Assembly: GCF_027859255.1 (NCBI RefSeq)
Contig: NZ_JAQHXR010000002.1
Location: 62,001 to 126,000 of the forward strand
DNA length: 64,000 bases
Source: Helicobacter ibis
Lineage (GTDB): Bacteria; Campylobacterota; Campylobacteria; Campylobacterales; Helicobacteraceae
Reading direction: 5' to 3'
Numbering within the stretch: the first letter of the stretch is position 1; the number at the start of each line of letters is the position of its first letter. The notes under the pieces are model-generated. The model did no database searches, was not told where the DNA came from, and was given only the letters and a program-made list of their open reading frames with translations. The position numbers were made by a program, and so were the translations under genes. Positions 26,593 through 36,111 of the stretch are shown here, in pieces.

Positions 26593-27943
26593 CAAAAATG
26601 ACAATAATTATAAATGGGACAAAATATTTTATATACCCAAACCACAATAGGCTAAACTTGCTTCTACCATTATAATTATTGAGCTCATCAATAGAATCTT
26701 CACCTATAACCCAACCTACAAAAATCACAGAACCAAGTGCAGTCAATACAAAAAATATATTTCCACTTACAAAATCAAATGTATCAAATATATTTCTGCC
26801 AAAAATAATAATATCACTCCAAGGTCCATAAGTTAAGACACATGGGATATTACCAGCAATAAAAACCGCAATAAGTGTTAGATTCACAGCATTTTTATGT
26901 CGCATTTTAAACTTTTCTTCTAATACACTAATTATTACCTGATAGATAGTAATAGAAGTCGTAAGTGCAGCTAACAACAATAGCACAAAAAACAATACCG
27001 CAAAGAATCCTCCAAAATGCATATGAGAAAATGCAATAGGCAAACTCTTAAACACCAATGAAGGACCAGAATCAGGCGATAAGCCAACACTAAAGAGTGA
27101 AGGAAAAATCATAAAACCAGCCAAAAAAGCTATTAAAGTATTTACAACGCCTGTTATTGTGGCAGTTTTTACTAAATTTTCCTCTTTGCTCAAATGCGAA
27201 GATAGTGTAATAATCACACCAAACCCTAAAGATAAAGCAAAAAATACTTGTCCTAAAACATATAAAAATAATTGTGGCGTAATGGCAGAGAAATCTGGAA
27301 TCAAATAAAACTTAATCCCTTCTAAAGCTCCATCAAGTGTAAAATTCCTAGCAATCATTAATAAAAGACATACAAATAATAATGGCATAAGCCACTTAAC
27401 TGACCTCTCTATCCCCTCAATAATTCCCTTTCGTAAAATAAACCAATTTATCACAACAAACAAAAATGTATATATGCCTATTAGAAGCGGTGAATTTTCT
27501 ATATTATCTGTATAAAATTTAGAAGTAGCTTCACTTGTAATAGCCTTTGATAAGTCAAGTCCGATATTTGAATTAAAAAATGAAGTGAAGATATTTACAA
27601 TATATGATATAACCCAACCACCAAGAACCATATAATAAGCCAAAATACCAAATGAGCCTATAAGTCCCATGTATCCAAAAATTTTCCAATATTTGCTAAT
27701 ATCCTTCTTATTTACACTAAAAGCATCTACAGAGTTCTTGTGAGACATTCTTCCTATGACATTTTCAACCAAGATTATAGGAATCCCAACCAAAATCATA
27801 GCTAAAATAAATGTAAGCACATAAGCACCACCACCATTTTCGCCAACTAAATATGGAAAACGCCAAGTGGCTCCAAAGCCTATAGTAGCACCAGCAACAG
27901 TTAAAATATAAGTAAATCTATTTGTCCACGTTTGTCTTTGCAT
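26567..27943 (-). CDS. neurotransmitter:sodium symporter (NSS) family amino-acid transporter
   Basis: A 458-residue protein with eleven to twelve transmembrane segments. The N-terminus has the NSS signature (TNRFTYILTVAGATIGFGATWRFPYL region), where the first unwound helix binds Na+ and substrate. Later segments include SLGFGVIITLSSHL. Bacterial members import amino acids such as tryptophan, tyrosine or leucine with Na+. H. pylori has two such genes. The gene is monocistronic and converges on the MATE gene with a 26-base overlap. Confidence 0.9.
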   Translation of the reverse strand: MQRQTWTNRFTYILTVAGATIGFGATWRFPYLVGENGGGAYVLTFILAMILVGIPIILVENVIGRMSHKNSVDAFSVNKKDISKYWKIFGYMGLIGSFGILAYYMVLGGWVISYIVNIFTSFFNSNIGLDLSKAITSEATSKFYTDNIENSPLLIGIYTFLFVVINWFILRKGIIEGIERSVKWLMPLLFVCLLLMIARNFTLDGALEGIKFYLIPDFSAITPQLFLYVLGQVFFALSLGFGVIITLSSHLSKEENLVKTATITGVVNTLIAFLAGFMIFPSLFSVGLSPDSGPSLVFKSLPIAFSHMHFGGFFAVLFFVLLLLAALTTSITIYQVIISVLEEKFKMRHKNAVNLTLIAVFIAGNIPCVLTYGPWSDIIIFGRNIFDTFDFVSGNIFFVLTALGSVIFVGWVIGEDSIDELNNYNGRSKFSLLWFGYIKYFVPFIIIVIFVSGFVLKV

Positions 27944-28007
27944 AAAAGTGATTGTATCTATAATTTTCTAAAAATACACTGACATTAAGTATCGCAAAAG
28001 CACAATT

Positions 28008-28559
28008 TTATGCTTTTGCTTCTTTTGCATATTTTTCACCCAATTCAAATGCCTTTTTGTTTAACTCAACAACTTTAGCAGGAACTTTGCTAATCATTGT
28101 CTCATATACCAAATCTCTATTTATACACTCTGTTAAAGTAACGGTAACAGCCAATGCCACAACTGATTGTGTAACCACATTCCCTACTTCTTCTTTTGCT
28201 ATTGAAATAATAGGTATTGGATATATCTTGAATCTTTTTTTATCTTCTTCACTAGGAGTTACCAAATTTGGCTCTACTACAATTGTAGCCCCCTCTTTTA
28301 AGCCACTTTTGAACTGATCGTAGCTAATTTGTGCAGTTGATAGCATAAACTCTACTTCACCTTCATTTGCATAAGGATATAAGATTTCATTCTTATCAAG
28401 CAGTATATCAACCTTAGTAGGTCCTCCACGAACTTGAGAAGTATAAGTAGCAGCTTTAACCCCAAAGCCACCACTTCTTATCTGTGCTTCTGCTAAAATC
28501 TCCCCTGCTAGCAAAACACCCTGACCTCCAACGCCTGTAAAACGAAGTTGTCTTCTCAT
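28008..28559 (-). CDS. oorC: 2-oxoglutarate:acceptor oxidoreductase gamma subunit
   Basis: A 183-residue subunit of the 2-oxoglutarate:ferredoxin/flavodoxin oxidoreductase. It begins with the family motif RFTGVGGQGVLLAGEIL and has TYTSQVRGGPTKVDIL near residue 45. The enzyme converts 2-oxoglutarate to succinyl-CoA in the cytoplasm, replacing the usual dehydrogenase in Campylobacterota. It is last in the oorDABC order and overlaps oorB by 4 bases. Confidence 0.93.
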   Translation of the reverse strand: MRRQLRFTGVGGQGVLLAGEILAEAQIRSGGFGVKAATYTSQVRGGPTKVDILLDKNEILYPYANEGEVEFMLSTAQISYDQFKSGLKEGATIVVEPNLVTPSEEDKKRFKIYPIPIISIAKEEVGNVVTQSVVALAVTVTLTECINRDLVYETMISKVPAKVVELNKKAFELGEKYAKEAKA

Positions 28560-29389
28560 TTTGCACCCCCTTTTTTAGCTTGAGCTTTTTTCTGAACTTC
28601 ACTATATGCCTTACAATACTCTATTTTATTAGTATCATGCACCAAAATTCCAGTAGGATATTTACCAACTCTCTCATCAAGGCTTAGCTCGTCATATTTC
28701 TTCTTAGAAACAATCATGTTCTCAATCCATGATAATGTATCTACTGCTTCACCCATTTTGTTTTTTCTACCTAAGTTTATATGACAATTACTAAACATAT
28801 CAAAGAAACTAAAGCCTTCATGCGATAAGCCTTCCACTAATACTTTCTCCATTTTTTTAGGATCTAACACAGATTCTCTAGCGACAAAACTAGCTCCAGC
28901 AGCTTCAGCTAATTTAGCTGCATCAAATGTTGGGTCTATATTTCCATATTGAGCCGTTACAGTCCACATTCCTTTAGGAGTTGTAGGTGAAGTTTGAGAG
29001 TTTGTAAGCCCATAGATAAAGTTGTTAATTAAAATATAATTAATATCTATATTTCTCCTACAAGCATGAATCGTATGATTCCCACCAATTGCCAACCCAT
29101 CTCCATCACCACCTACTACAATAACTTTCTTTGTTGGATTTGCAAGTTTGATTCCAGTTGCATAAGCAAGAGTTCTACCATGTGTAGTATGCACAGTATT
29201 GCAATTTACATAAGATGACACGCGACCACTACAGCCAATACCACTAACTAAACACACATCATTCATATCCCAACCAAGTTTATCTATGGCTCTAACTATA
29301 GCTTTTAAGATTACGCCATCACCACAACCCCAACACCAAAGTGTCGGCATTTTATCTACTCTTAAATATTCATCATAATTAAATGCCAT
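28556..29389 (-). CDS. oorB: 2-oxoglutarate:acceptor oxidoreductase beta subunit
   Basis: A 277-residue thiamine-diphosphate-binding subunit. WCWGCGDGVILKAI, GIGCSGRVSSYVNCNTVHTTHGRTLAYATGIKLA (residues about 48-80) and the GDGDGLAIGGNH-type cofactor motif are seen, as is NNFIYGLTNSQTSPT. It catalyses decarboxylation of 2-oxoglutarate together with OorA. TAAGGAG precedes the ATG, one base after the oorA stop. Confidence 0.94.
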   Translation of the reverse strand: MAFNYDEYLRVDKMPTLWCWGCGDGVILKAIVRAIDKLGWDMNDVCLVSGIGCSGRVSSYVNCNTVHTTHGRTLAYATGIKLANPTKKVIVVGGDGDGLAIGGNHTIHACRRNIDINYILINNFIYGLTNSQTSPTTPKGMWTVTAQYGNIDPTFDAAKLAEAAGASFVARESVLDPKKMEKVLVEGLSHEGFSFFDMFSNCHINLGRKNKMGEAVDTLSWIENMIVSKKKYDELSLDERVGKYPTGILVHDTNKIEYCKAYSEVQKKAQAKKGGAK

Positions 29390-29390
29390 A

Positions 29391-30512
29391 TTACAACTCC
29401 TTAATCTTATTTATAACTTCAATTGGTGAGAGCGGACGACCATTAGCCTTAGCTAAAAGCGAAACTTCTTTTTTCATTGAGTGTTCAACTTCTTTTGCGA
29501 ATTGTCCTTTATTTAACTCCACTACAAGAATCTTGCTAAATCTAGCACCTAATTTTGCTAACTCCTCTTTTGGTGCTGGCCATATTGTAATAGGTCTAAA
29601 CAAACCAACCTTAACACCCTCATCTCTCAATCTATCAACTGCCTCTTTGGCACTCCTTGAAGTAGAACCATAAGCAATTAGCAATATCTCTGCATCATCT
29701 AATTTATATTCCTCATAAGAGATTATTTCATTTTTCTTGCTAAGAATCTTGTTAAATAATCTATCTATTAGCTTTTGAGAAAGAACAGCATCTTCTGTAG
29801 GGAATCCAGTAGGTCCATGATGAAGCCCTGTTATATGGTATCTATAACCTTTAAAGAATGGATTTAAAATAGCTGGTTCATCATCTGGCACATCATAAGG
29901 TTTATAAGAACTTGCATCTCCACTATAAACTCTTCTATTTATAATTTGTAGCTCATTTACATCTGGAACTATAGCCTTTCCATGCATATGACCTAAAGTC
30001 TCATCAAGTAGCAAAAATACAGGCGTCATAAACTTTTCTGCTAAATTAAACGCTCTAATTGTCTCTGTATATGCCTCTTCTAAGCTACCCGGACACAATG
30101 CTATTGATTGATAATCACCATGAGTTGGGTGTGCAACTTGTGCTATATCTCCTTGTGCTACCCTTGTTGGAAGCCCAGTTGAAGGTCCTCCCCTCATAAC
30201 ATTAACAATAACAAGAGGAATCTCTGCCATAAAGCTAAGTCCTATTTGTTCTGCTTTTAGTGATATTCCGGGACCTGAAGTAGCAGTCATAGATTTTACA
30301 CCACTCATTGAAGCACCTAATGCAACAGAGATTCCACCTATTTCATCTTCCATTTGGATAAAGCTACCATTCTCCCTAGGCAATAGCACACTCATTTCAT
30401 GTGCCACTTCACTTGAAGGAGTAATTGGATAACCACCAAAAAACCTACAGCCAGCATCAATTGCAGCATGTGCAACCAATTCATTTCCATTTGATATAAA
30501 CTCTCTACTCAT
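29391..30512 (-). CDS. oorA: 2-oxoglutarate:acceptor oxidoreductase alpha subunit
   Basis: A 373-residue subunit with the pyruvate:ferredoxin oxidoreductase-type N-terminal domain: GNELVAHAAIDAGCRFFGGYPITPSSE region at the start, and SGPGISLKAEQIGLSFMAE near residue 90. The start ATG at 30512 has GGGAGG just upstream; an upstream in-frame codon at 30542 would run into oorD. It begins 10 bases after the oorD stop. Confidence 0.93.
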   Translation of the reverse strand: MSREFISNGNELVAHAAIDAGCRFFGGYPITPSSEVAHEMSVLLPRENGSFIQMEDEIGGISVALGASMSGVKSMTATSGPGISLKAEQIGLSFMAEIPLVIVNVMRGGPSTGLPTRVAQGDIAQVAHPTHGDYQSIALCPGSLEEAYTETIRAFNLAEKFMTPVFLLLDETLGHMHGKAIVPDVNELQIINRRVYSGDASSYKPYDVPDDEPAILNPFFKGYRYHITGLHHGPTGFPTEDAVLSQKLIDRLFNKILSKKNEIISYEEYKLDDAEILLIAYGSTSRSAKEAVDRLRDEGVKVGLFRPITIWPAPKEELAKLGARFSKILVVELNKGQFAKEVEHSMKKEVSLLAKANGRPLSPIEVINKIKEL

Positions 30513-30522
30513 AAAACCTCCC

Positions 30523-30834
30523 TTATAAAGCCATATAGCCATTCTCTTTAATGGCTTGTGCTCTTTGCTTAGATTCGTCTGTTAGCTTTGCAAACTTATA
30601 TTCTTTTCTATCTGCAACAGCAATGGCAAAATCAGGACAATGCAACTCACAATCTTGACAACCAATGCAACTTTCAGGATTAATGACTTTAGCCATTTTT
30701 CCTAAGACCTTATGTTCATCAAACTTCATAGCTAAAGTGCCACTAGGACATACAGAAACACATAAATCACATGCTTTACAGCGATCCTCATTTATCCAAA
30801 CTGGTGTATTTTCTGGTGCTTTTAACAATCCCAT
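30523..30834 (-). CDS. oorD: 2-oxoglutarate:acceptor oxidoreductase delta (ferredoxin) subunit
   Basis: A 103-residue ferredoxin-like protein with two 4Fe-4S motifs: CKACDLCVSVCPSGT and CIGCQDCELHCPDFA. It transfers electrons from the OOR core to ferredoxin or flavodoxin. It is the first gene of oorDABC, 74 bases downstream of mdh on the same strand, with AAAGGAG before the ATG. Confidence 0.93.
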   Translation of the reverse strand: MGLLKAPENTPVWINEDRCKACDLCVSVCPSGTLAMKFDEHKVLGKMAKVINPESCIGCQDCELHCPDFAIAVADRKEYKFAKLTDESKQRAQAIKENGYMAL

Positions 30835-30908
30835 TTCTTTCTCCTTTTAGAATTTATTTTAAAAACGATAAAATATTTAGTTTTAACCAATGCACTCCTT
30901 TTGGAAGA

Positions 30909-31853
30909 CTATTTAAAATAATTGCTATTTAATTCATCAATTAGAGTTTTTACAGAATTTACTGAATTTGCAAATTGACTACTTTCTTTTTCATTTAGAG
31001 TTAATTCAACAATTCTCTCAACCCCATTCCTACCTAGCTCAACTGGCACACCTGCAACAACATCTCTATATCCATACTCGCCATTTAAATACACCGCACT
31101 TGGCAGAATCTTATGACTATCACTCATAATTGCAATTACCATCTCTGCAGTAGCTCTAGCAGGTGCAAAATATGCAGAGCCTTTCTTTAGGCATGATACT
31201 ATCTCAGCTCCTGCATTTCTAGTTCGAAGCACTACTTCTTCTATTTCTTGCTCACTTAGTAACTCGCTTAGCGGAACACCATTAACGCTACTAAATCTAG
31301 CTAGTGGCACCATATCATCTCCATGACCACCCATAACTGGTGCTACAATTTGCCCTTGGGCACATTGTAACTTCTCATATATAAAACTAGCCATTCTTGC
31401 ACTATCTAGCACACCAGCCATTCCAAGTATTTGATTGTTTTTAAATCCGGTCTCTTTTAATGCAGTATATACCATTGCATCAAGCGGATTTGTTACTAAA
31501 AGCAAAATAGATTCAGGGGAATTTTCTTTAATATCTTTGCATATTTCGCTTATTACCTTAGCATTTGCAAATAATAAATCATTTCTGCTCATGCCCGGCA
31601 ATCTAGGAGAACCAGCAGCAATAACAATTAAATCACAACCTTTAAGATCTTTTGGATTTGTGATAACTCCAAGCTTTGTAAATTTTGTCCCAATACAAGA
31701 AGCCTGAAACATATCAAGCAACATACCTCTAGCTCTATCTTTATCCTTATCTTGCAAAACTATTTCATAAGGTGTGCTTGATGATAAGATAAATGCAAGA
31801 GTAGAACCAACATGCCCAGCACCAATAATACCAACCTTTTTAACTCTTTCCAT
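30909..31853 (-). CDS. mdh: NAD-dependent malate dehydrogenase
   Basis: A 314-residue enzyme of the LDH-like MDH group. [14 protein letters not shown] binds [17 protein letters not shown] carries the Arg pair that marks malate over lactate, [10 protein letters not shown] follows, and [10 protein letters not shown] has the catalytic His. It interconverts malate and oxaloacetate. Start ATG 31853 follows AAGGA; an upstream TTG at 31874 is unlikely. It lies directly before oorDABC, forming a small TCA cluster, and coexists with mqo at 3493. Confidence 0.9.
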   Translation of the reverse strand: MERVKKVGIIGAGHVGSTLAFILSSSTPYEIVLQDKDKDRARGMLLDMFQASCIGTKFTKLGVITNPKDLKGCDLIVIAAGSPRLPGMSRNDLLFANAKVISEICKDIKENSPESILLLVTNPLDAMVYTALKETGFKNNQILGMAGVLDSARMASFIYEKLQCAQGQIVAPVMGGHGDDMVPLARFSSVNGVPLSELLSEQEIEEVVLRTRNAGAEIVSCLKKGSAYFAPARATAEMVIAIMSDSHKILPSAVYLNGEYGYRDVVAGVPVELGRNGVERIVELTLNEKESSQFANSVNSVKTLIDELNSNYFK

Positions 31854-31877
31854 ATGTTTTCCTTGACATAGCAAGTC

Positions 31878-31908
31878 AAAAATATCTCAAAAAATTAAAG
31901 ATATTTTT
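31878..31908 (-). terminator. AT-rich hairpin between mltG and mdh
   Basis: AAAAATATCT and AGATATTTTT form a perfect 10-base inverted repeat with an 11-base loop, 75 bases after the mltG stop. On the reverse strand it ends in TTTTT, so it may end mltG transcripts. The weak A-T stem keeps confidence low. Confidence 0.35.
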
Positions 31909-31982
31909 AACTTCTTATGAGATATTTTCGATTATTTTTTCTTAAATAAGTCTTAGATTCACATAAAAAATTAAATTCATAT

Positions 31983-32933
31983 CTATTTATCGAAATTATT
32001 AATGTGTTCTTTATAAGTTTTTGAGAAAGAATGAACACCTTGTTTGTTTCTTACAAAATACAAATAATCCACATTTGCCGGAAAAATGGCTGATAAGATA
32101 GCTTTGAAGCTAACACTGCCAACAGGTGCTTCTGGGATTCCTTCTTTTTTATATGTGTTATATGGGCTTGTGTCATTTTGTATCATTTTAGGAGTTACCT
32201 TAGTGTGAGAGTATTTGCCATAATTCAAAGTCCCGTCCATCTGTAATTTCATTTTTAATTTCAATCTATTATGTATCACAGCAGAGACAAGTGGCATCTC
32301 CTCTTCGTTTGCAGATTCTTTTTGGATAATAGAGGCTATAGTTACATACCTAAACCACTGCTTTTCATCATACTCTCCTAGAAATTTGATAGCCCATTTT
32401 CTATGTTCTTTTAGCGAATTATTTACCAAATAATACATAAGATGATTTTCGCTTATGCCTTTTGGTATTTTATATGTATCTGCAAGTATTACACCATCGA
32501 TATATGGAGCATATTTATAATATGCGATATATAATTTCTCTTCATTTAGATTCATTTGCTTTGCTATATCTTTTATAAAAAAATACAAAGTCTCTCCCGG
32601 AATTAGCTTTATATCTTCTAAGGCAGCTTTAGCACTCGTTAATGAATATAAAAAATCTCCCTTACTAAGCCTTGTTTTTTTAATATCAAGCCAACCACTT
32701 TGAGGATAACCAAAAATTCGCAATAAATATTTATCTATATAGGTAAGATCGAAATTATTTTTCTTAAGGTATGTTATAATCTCATTAATACCGCCTTGAG
32801 GTATATAGACAACCTTACTAGAGCTCATAGGCGTTTGTAGATAAAAACATAAAGCAATTAACAAAATGAAAAAAACATCTGTAAGATTACTAAAAATATT
32901 TATATTTTTTACTCTCTTATCATCTATACTCAT
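31983..32933 (-). CDS. mltG: endolytic murein transglycosylase MltG (YceG-like)
   Basis: A 316-residue membrane-anchored protein with one N-terminal transmembrane segment (residues about 20-33). The YceG core is visible: IPGETLYFFIKDIAKQM, then the catalytic-site region with IIQKESANEEEMPLVSAVIHNRL (active Glu in QKESA), and DGTLNYG followed by SPYNTYKKEGIPEAPVGSV. It cuts nascent glycan strands in the periplasm. The N-terminus overlaps the divergent gene at 32866 by 68 bases; a TTG at 32864 would remove the overlap but cut into the membrane segment. Confidence 0.9.
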   Translation of the reverse strand: MSIDDKRVKNINIFSNLTDVFFILLIALCFYLQTPMSSSKVVYIPQGGINEIITYLKKNNFDLTYIDKYLLRIFGYPQSGWLDIKKTRLSKGDFLYSLTSAKAALEDIKLIPGETLYFFIKDIAKQMNLNEEKLYIAYYKYAPYIDGVILADTYKIPKGISENHLMYYLVNNSLKEHRKWAIKFLGEYDEKQWFRYVTIASIIQKESANEEEMPLVSAVIHNRLKLKMKLQMDGTLNYGKYSHTKVTPKMIQNDTSPYNTYKKEGIPEAPVGSVSFKAILSAIFPANVDYLYFVRNKQGVHSFSKTYKEHINNFDK

Positions 32934-35454
32934 ATCGTTTTATATTGTCCTTTATAATGGTATTGCAATTGATAGATTCAACATCAATGGAATCAAAATT
33001 AGCGGATTTTATCTAAGCTTAGATAAAAAATTAATTTTAAAAATAAATGACATAGATTTTACGCAAAGCAAAAAAGATTCTGATTTTGACTTAAAATCAA
33101 ACTTACATCATATAAAAAACATACATCTAACATTACAATATTTCCAGCAAATAGAAATAAATACAATTTCGTTTGAGAATTACAAGGCTAAACTCGCATA
33201 TGATGGAGAGAACTTTTCTTTAGATTCAAATTTGCTATACACAAAAGCAAAACTGCAAGAACAAAACTCAAAAATAAAAATCTTTGTTGAAGATTTCTTT
33301 ATAAAGCCATATGCAATATACTATCAAGCAAATGGAGAATATGACATAAATAGCAAAATCCTAAATACCAATGGAACTCTAAAGTTTTGGGATAAAGATA
33401 ACAATAAAGAATTCATAACAATAAACCTAGATATAAATAGTGACTTAGAAAACATCACACTAAAAGGAAATAGTAGCGAATTTAAAGACATAAAGTTTTT
33501 ACGCAACATACTTCCAACTGCAAAAGACAAACTCGTAGATTCATGGATTTATGATAATTACCAAGTAAAAGACGCCATAATACAAGACTTCTATATAAAT
33601 ATACCACTAAAGAGCAAAAATATAATTCAAGAATCCATAGATAGCCTATACATAATAGGTGAAGCAAGAAATGCAGAAGTAAAGTTCCACGAATCTCTAC
33701 AAACAATAAATGCACAATCAGTAAAACTAATCTTCCAAAATCACAACTTAGAGTTCTACCCCAAAAATGCAACATACAAAAACCATGCACTTGAAGATTC
33801 AAGCGTGATACTTGAAGACCTTTCACACCTAGATAGACCAACATTGCTAAAAATAAACATAAATGCAAACACAAAGCTAGATTCTGAAATAATCTCTCTA
33901 CTACAAGCATATGAGATAAACTTGCCAATAATTGCAAAACACTCAAACATAAAATCAAATTTACACCTATATATAAACTTAAAAAATCACAAAGTGCTTA
34001 CTAATGGAATCTTTAAAACAACAGACAATGAAATTCTAATAAACAATATACCAATACAAACAAAAACCGCCGAAATACAACTAGACAATAATATAGTAAC
34101 AGCACACATAAAAGAAGCAAAATACAAAGATATGCTAAATGCTAATGCTAATTTCACAATAGAACTAGACAATAAAATAATAAGTGGTGAACTTGAAGTA
34201 ATAGAATCCACACTCTCACAAGAAAACAAAGATATATTATTAATACAAAATAGCAACATACCATTTAATATAGACTTTAACGACAGCTTAATTTTAAACC
34301 TACCAAAATTACAAATTACAGGTATCTTTGGAGATTTGGAATCTAAAATAACACTAAATTCACTAGAAAACCTAAAACATTTTTCAAAAATTCTAAATGA
34401 TTATAAAGTAACAAGCGGTAATGCACAAATAATAACAAAAGATTTTATAGAATATCACGCAGTCTTTGATTTGCAAACACAACAAGAAATCCTACTAGAC
34501 AAACAAAATAAAGCACCAATCCAAACAACACAACTATCTCTATCATATACACCAACAAAATACACGATAAGATCAAGCGATAGCAAGCTAAGAATAGTAG
34601 GCACAAAAGAAAGCCAAGAAATAAATCTGCACAATGCAATTTTAAATGCAAACAAAAGCACACTAGCAAATGATAGTAACAATCAAACAAATATAATTAT
34701 AAAAGGCACAAACGCAGATATAATCGTAAATGATGATTTTTATCTACTTAGCGATAACTTTAATATATCAATAAATAATGGGCTAATAGTAGCAAACTTG
34801 CAACACAAAAATGGTGTGCTAAACCTAAAGAAAAAAGATGAATACCTAATGATAAAGGCTTCTGAATTTGGTGATGACTTCTTAAATACTTTAGGAAACA
34901 AAAAGATATTTCATAATGGTAGATTCTACCTTGAGGCAAATACAGATGATAATGGTGTTATCATCGGTGAATTTAGCCTTGCAAGCACCTCTATAAACAA
35001 TCTTGCAACCTTGCATAATATTTTTACCTTTATAGATTCTGTGCCTTCTTTGCTATCTCTTAAAATGCCAGGCTTTAATGATAAAGGATACTATGTAGAG
35101 AGTGGCAAGGTAAAATTCGGTATAGACAAAGAATATGTAGCAATTGAATCTCTAAACTTCAATGGTTCATCTATGGATATAAAAGGTAAAGGAATAGTTG
35201 CACTAAATGATAAAAGCATAGATTTTCATGCTCAACTAATCACTGCTAAAAATTTAAGTGGGATAATAAACAAGATTCCGGGGGTAAATTATATATTATT
35301 AGGAGAAGATGGAAATATATCAACAAGCTTCAGAATCGGAGGCACAATAGGAGATCCAAAAATCCATACCCAAGCCACACAAGATGCACTAATAGCTCCA
35401 TTTAATATTCTAAAAAGAACTATAACAAGCCCATTTGATATATTTAAAAAATAA
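32866..35454 (+). CDS. large AsmA-like envelope protein
   Basis: An 862-residue protein with one N-terminal membrane segment (residues about 8-30), the rest being beta-rich and presumably periplasmic. The C-terminal 200 residues (FNGSSMDIKGKGIVALNDKSIDF region, then GGTIGDPKIHTQATQDALIAPFNIL) match the end of AsmA/YhdP-like proteins, which form long grooves that carry phospholipids between the membranes. It has a large hypothetical counterpart in H. pylori between nth and mltG. Start overlaps mltG head to head. Substrate unproven. Confidence 0.75.
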   Translation: MKKTSVRLLKIFIFFTLLSSILISFYIVLYNGIAIDRFNINGIKISGFYLSLDKKLILKINDIDFTQSKKDSDFDLKSNLHHIKNIHLTLQYFQQIEINTISFENYKAKLAYDGENFSLDSNLLYTKAKLQEQNSKIKIFVEDFFIKPYAIYYQANGEYDINSKILNTNGTLKFWDKDNNKEFITINLDINSDLENITLKGNSSEFKDIKFLRNILPTAKDKLVDSWIYDNYQVKDAIIQDFYINIPLKSKNIIQESIDSLYIIGEARNAEVKFHESLQTINAQSVKLIFQNHNLEFYPKNATYKNHALEDSSVILEDLSHLDRPTLLKININANTKLDSEIISLLQAYEINLPIIAKHSNIKSNLHLYINLKNHKVLTNGIFKTTDNEILINNIPIQTKTAEIQLDNNIVTAHIKEAKYKDMLNANANFTIELDNKIISGELEVIESTLSQENKDILLIQNSNIPFNIDFNDSLILNLPKLQITGIFGDLESKITLNSLENLKHFSKILNDYKVTSGNAQIITKDFIEYHAVFDLQTQQEILLDKQNKAPIQTTQLSLSYTPTKYTIRSSDSKLRIVGTKESQEINLHNAILNANKSTLANDSNNQTNIIIKGTNADIIVNDDFYLLSDNFNISINNGLIVANLQHKNGVLNLKKKDEYLMIKASEFGDDFLNTLGNKKIFHNGRFYLEANTDDNGVIIGEFSLASTSINNLATLHNIFTFIDSVPSLLSLKMPGFNDKGYYVESGKVKFGIDKEYVAIESLNFNGSSMDIKGKGIVALNDKSIDFHAQLITAKNLSGIINKIPGVNYILLGEDGNISTSFRIGGTIGDPKIHTQATQDALIAPFNILKRTITSPFDIFKK

Positions 35455-35463
35455 GGCATAAAC

Positions 35464-36111
35464 ATGGAAAAACTACCAAAAAAAGCAACCAAAAAAGAAA
35501 TAAATGAAATAAAAGAAGTATTCCTGAAAAACTACAAAGAAGCAAAAACCGAATTACAATACAAAAACGACTATGAACTACTAATTGCCGTAATGCTATC
35601 AGCCCAATGCACAGATAAAAGGGTAAATATAATAACTCCAGCATTATTTGCAGAATACCCAGATATAAAAGCACTAAAAAAAGCAAATCTAGAAGACATA
35701 AAAGAACTAATAAAAACCTGCTCTTTTTTTAATAATAAAGCTAAGAATCTTCTAGCAATGGCAAATGAAGTTGATAAAAAACATAACGGAGAAATACCAC
35801 TAGACAGGGACAAACTAAAAGACTTGCCCGGAGTTGGTCAAAAGACTGCAAATGTTGTGTTAATAGAATCTAAAGGTGCAAATTATATAGCAGTTGATAC
35901 ACATGTCTTTCGCGTATCTCATAGGCTTGGGCTAAGTAGGGCACAAACACCTCTAAAAACAGAAGAAGACTTATCAAAAATTTTTAAGGATAATTTAGGA
36001 ATCTTACATCAAGCAATGGTTCTATTTGGCAGATATATATGTAAGGCTATAAACCCAAAATGCAATGAATGCTTCTTAAACCACATTTGCAAAAGCAAGA
36101 GAAAAATCTAA
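35464..36111 (+). CDS. nth: endonuclease III
   Basis: A 215-residue DNA glycosylase/AP lyase that removes oxidised pyrimidines. The catalytic Lys is in [17 protein letters not shown], the helix-hairpin-helix in [13 protein letters not shown], the catalytic Asp in [15 protein letters not shown], and the C-terminal 4Fe-4S loop in [17 protein letters not shown]. It follows the AsmA-like gene by 9 bases and overlaps the convergent chemoreceptor by 4. Confidence 0.96.
   Translation: MEKLPKKATKKEINEIKEVFLKNYKEAKTELQYKNDYELLIAVMLSAQCTDKRVNIITPALFAEYPDIKALKKANLEDIKELIKTCSFFNNKAKNLLAMANEVDKKHNGEIPLDRDKLKDLPGVGQKTANVVLIESKGANYIAVDTHVFRVSHRLGLSRAQTPLKTEEDLSKIFKDNLGILHQAMVLFGRYICKAINPKCNECFLNHICKSKRKI

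Noticed and set aside
33482-33958. Long reverse-strand reading frames inside the AsmA-like gene
   Set aside because: They are Leu/Cys-rich, have no start signals or family features, and mirror codon bias of the real gene.
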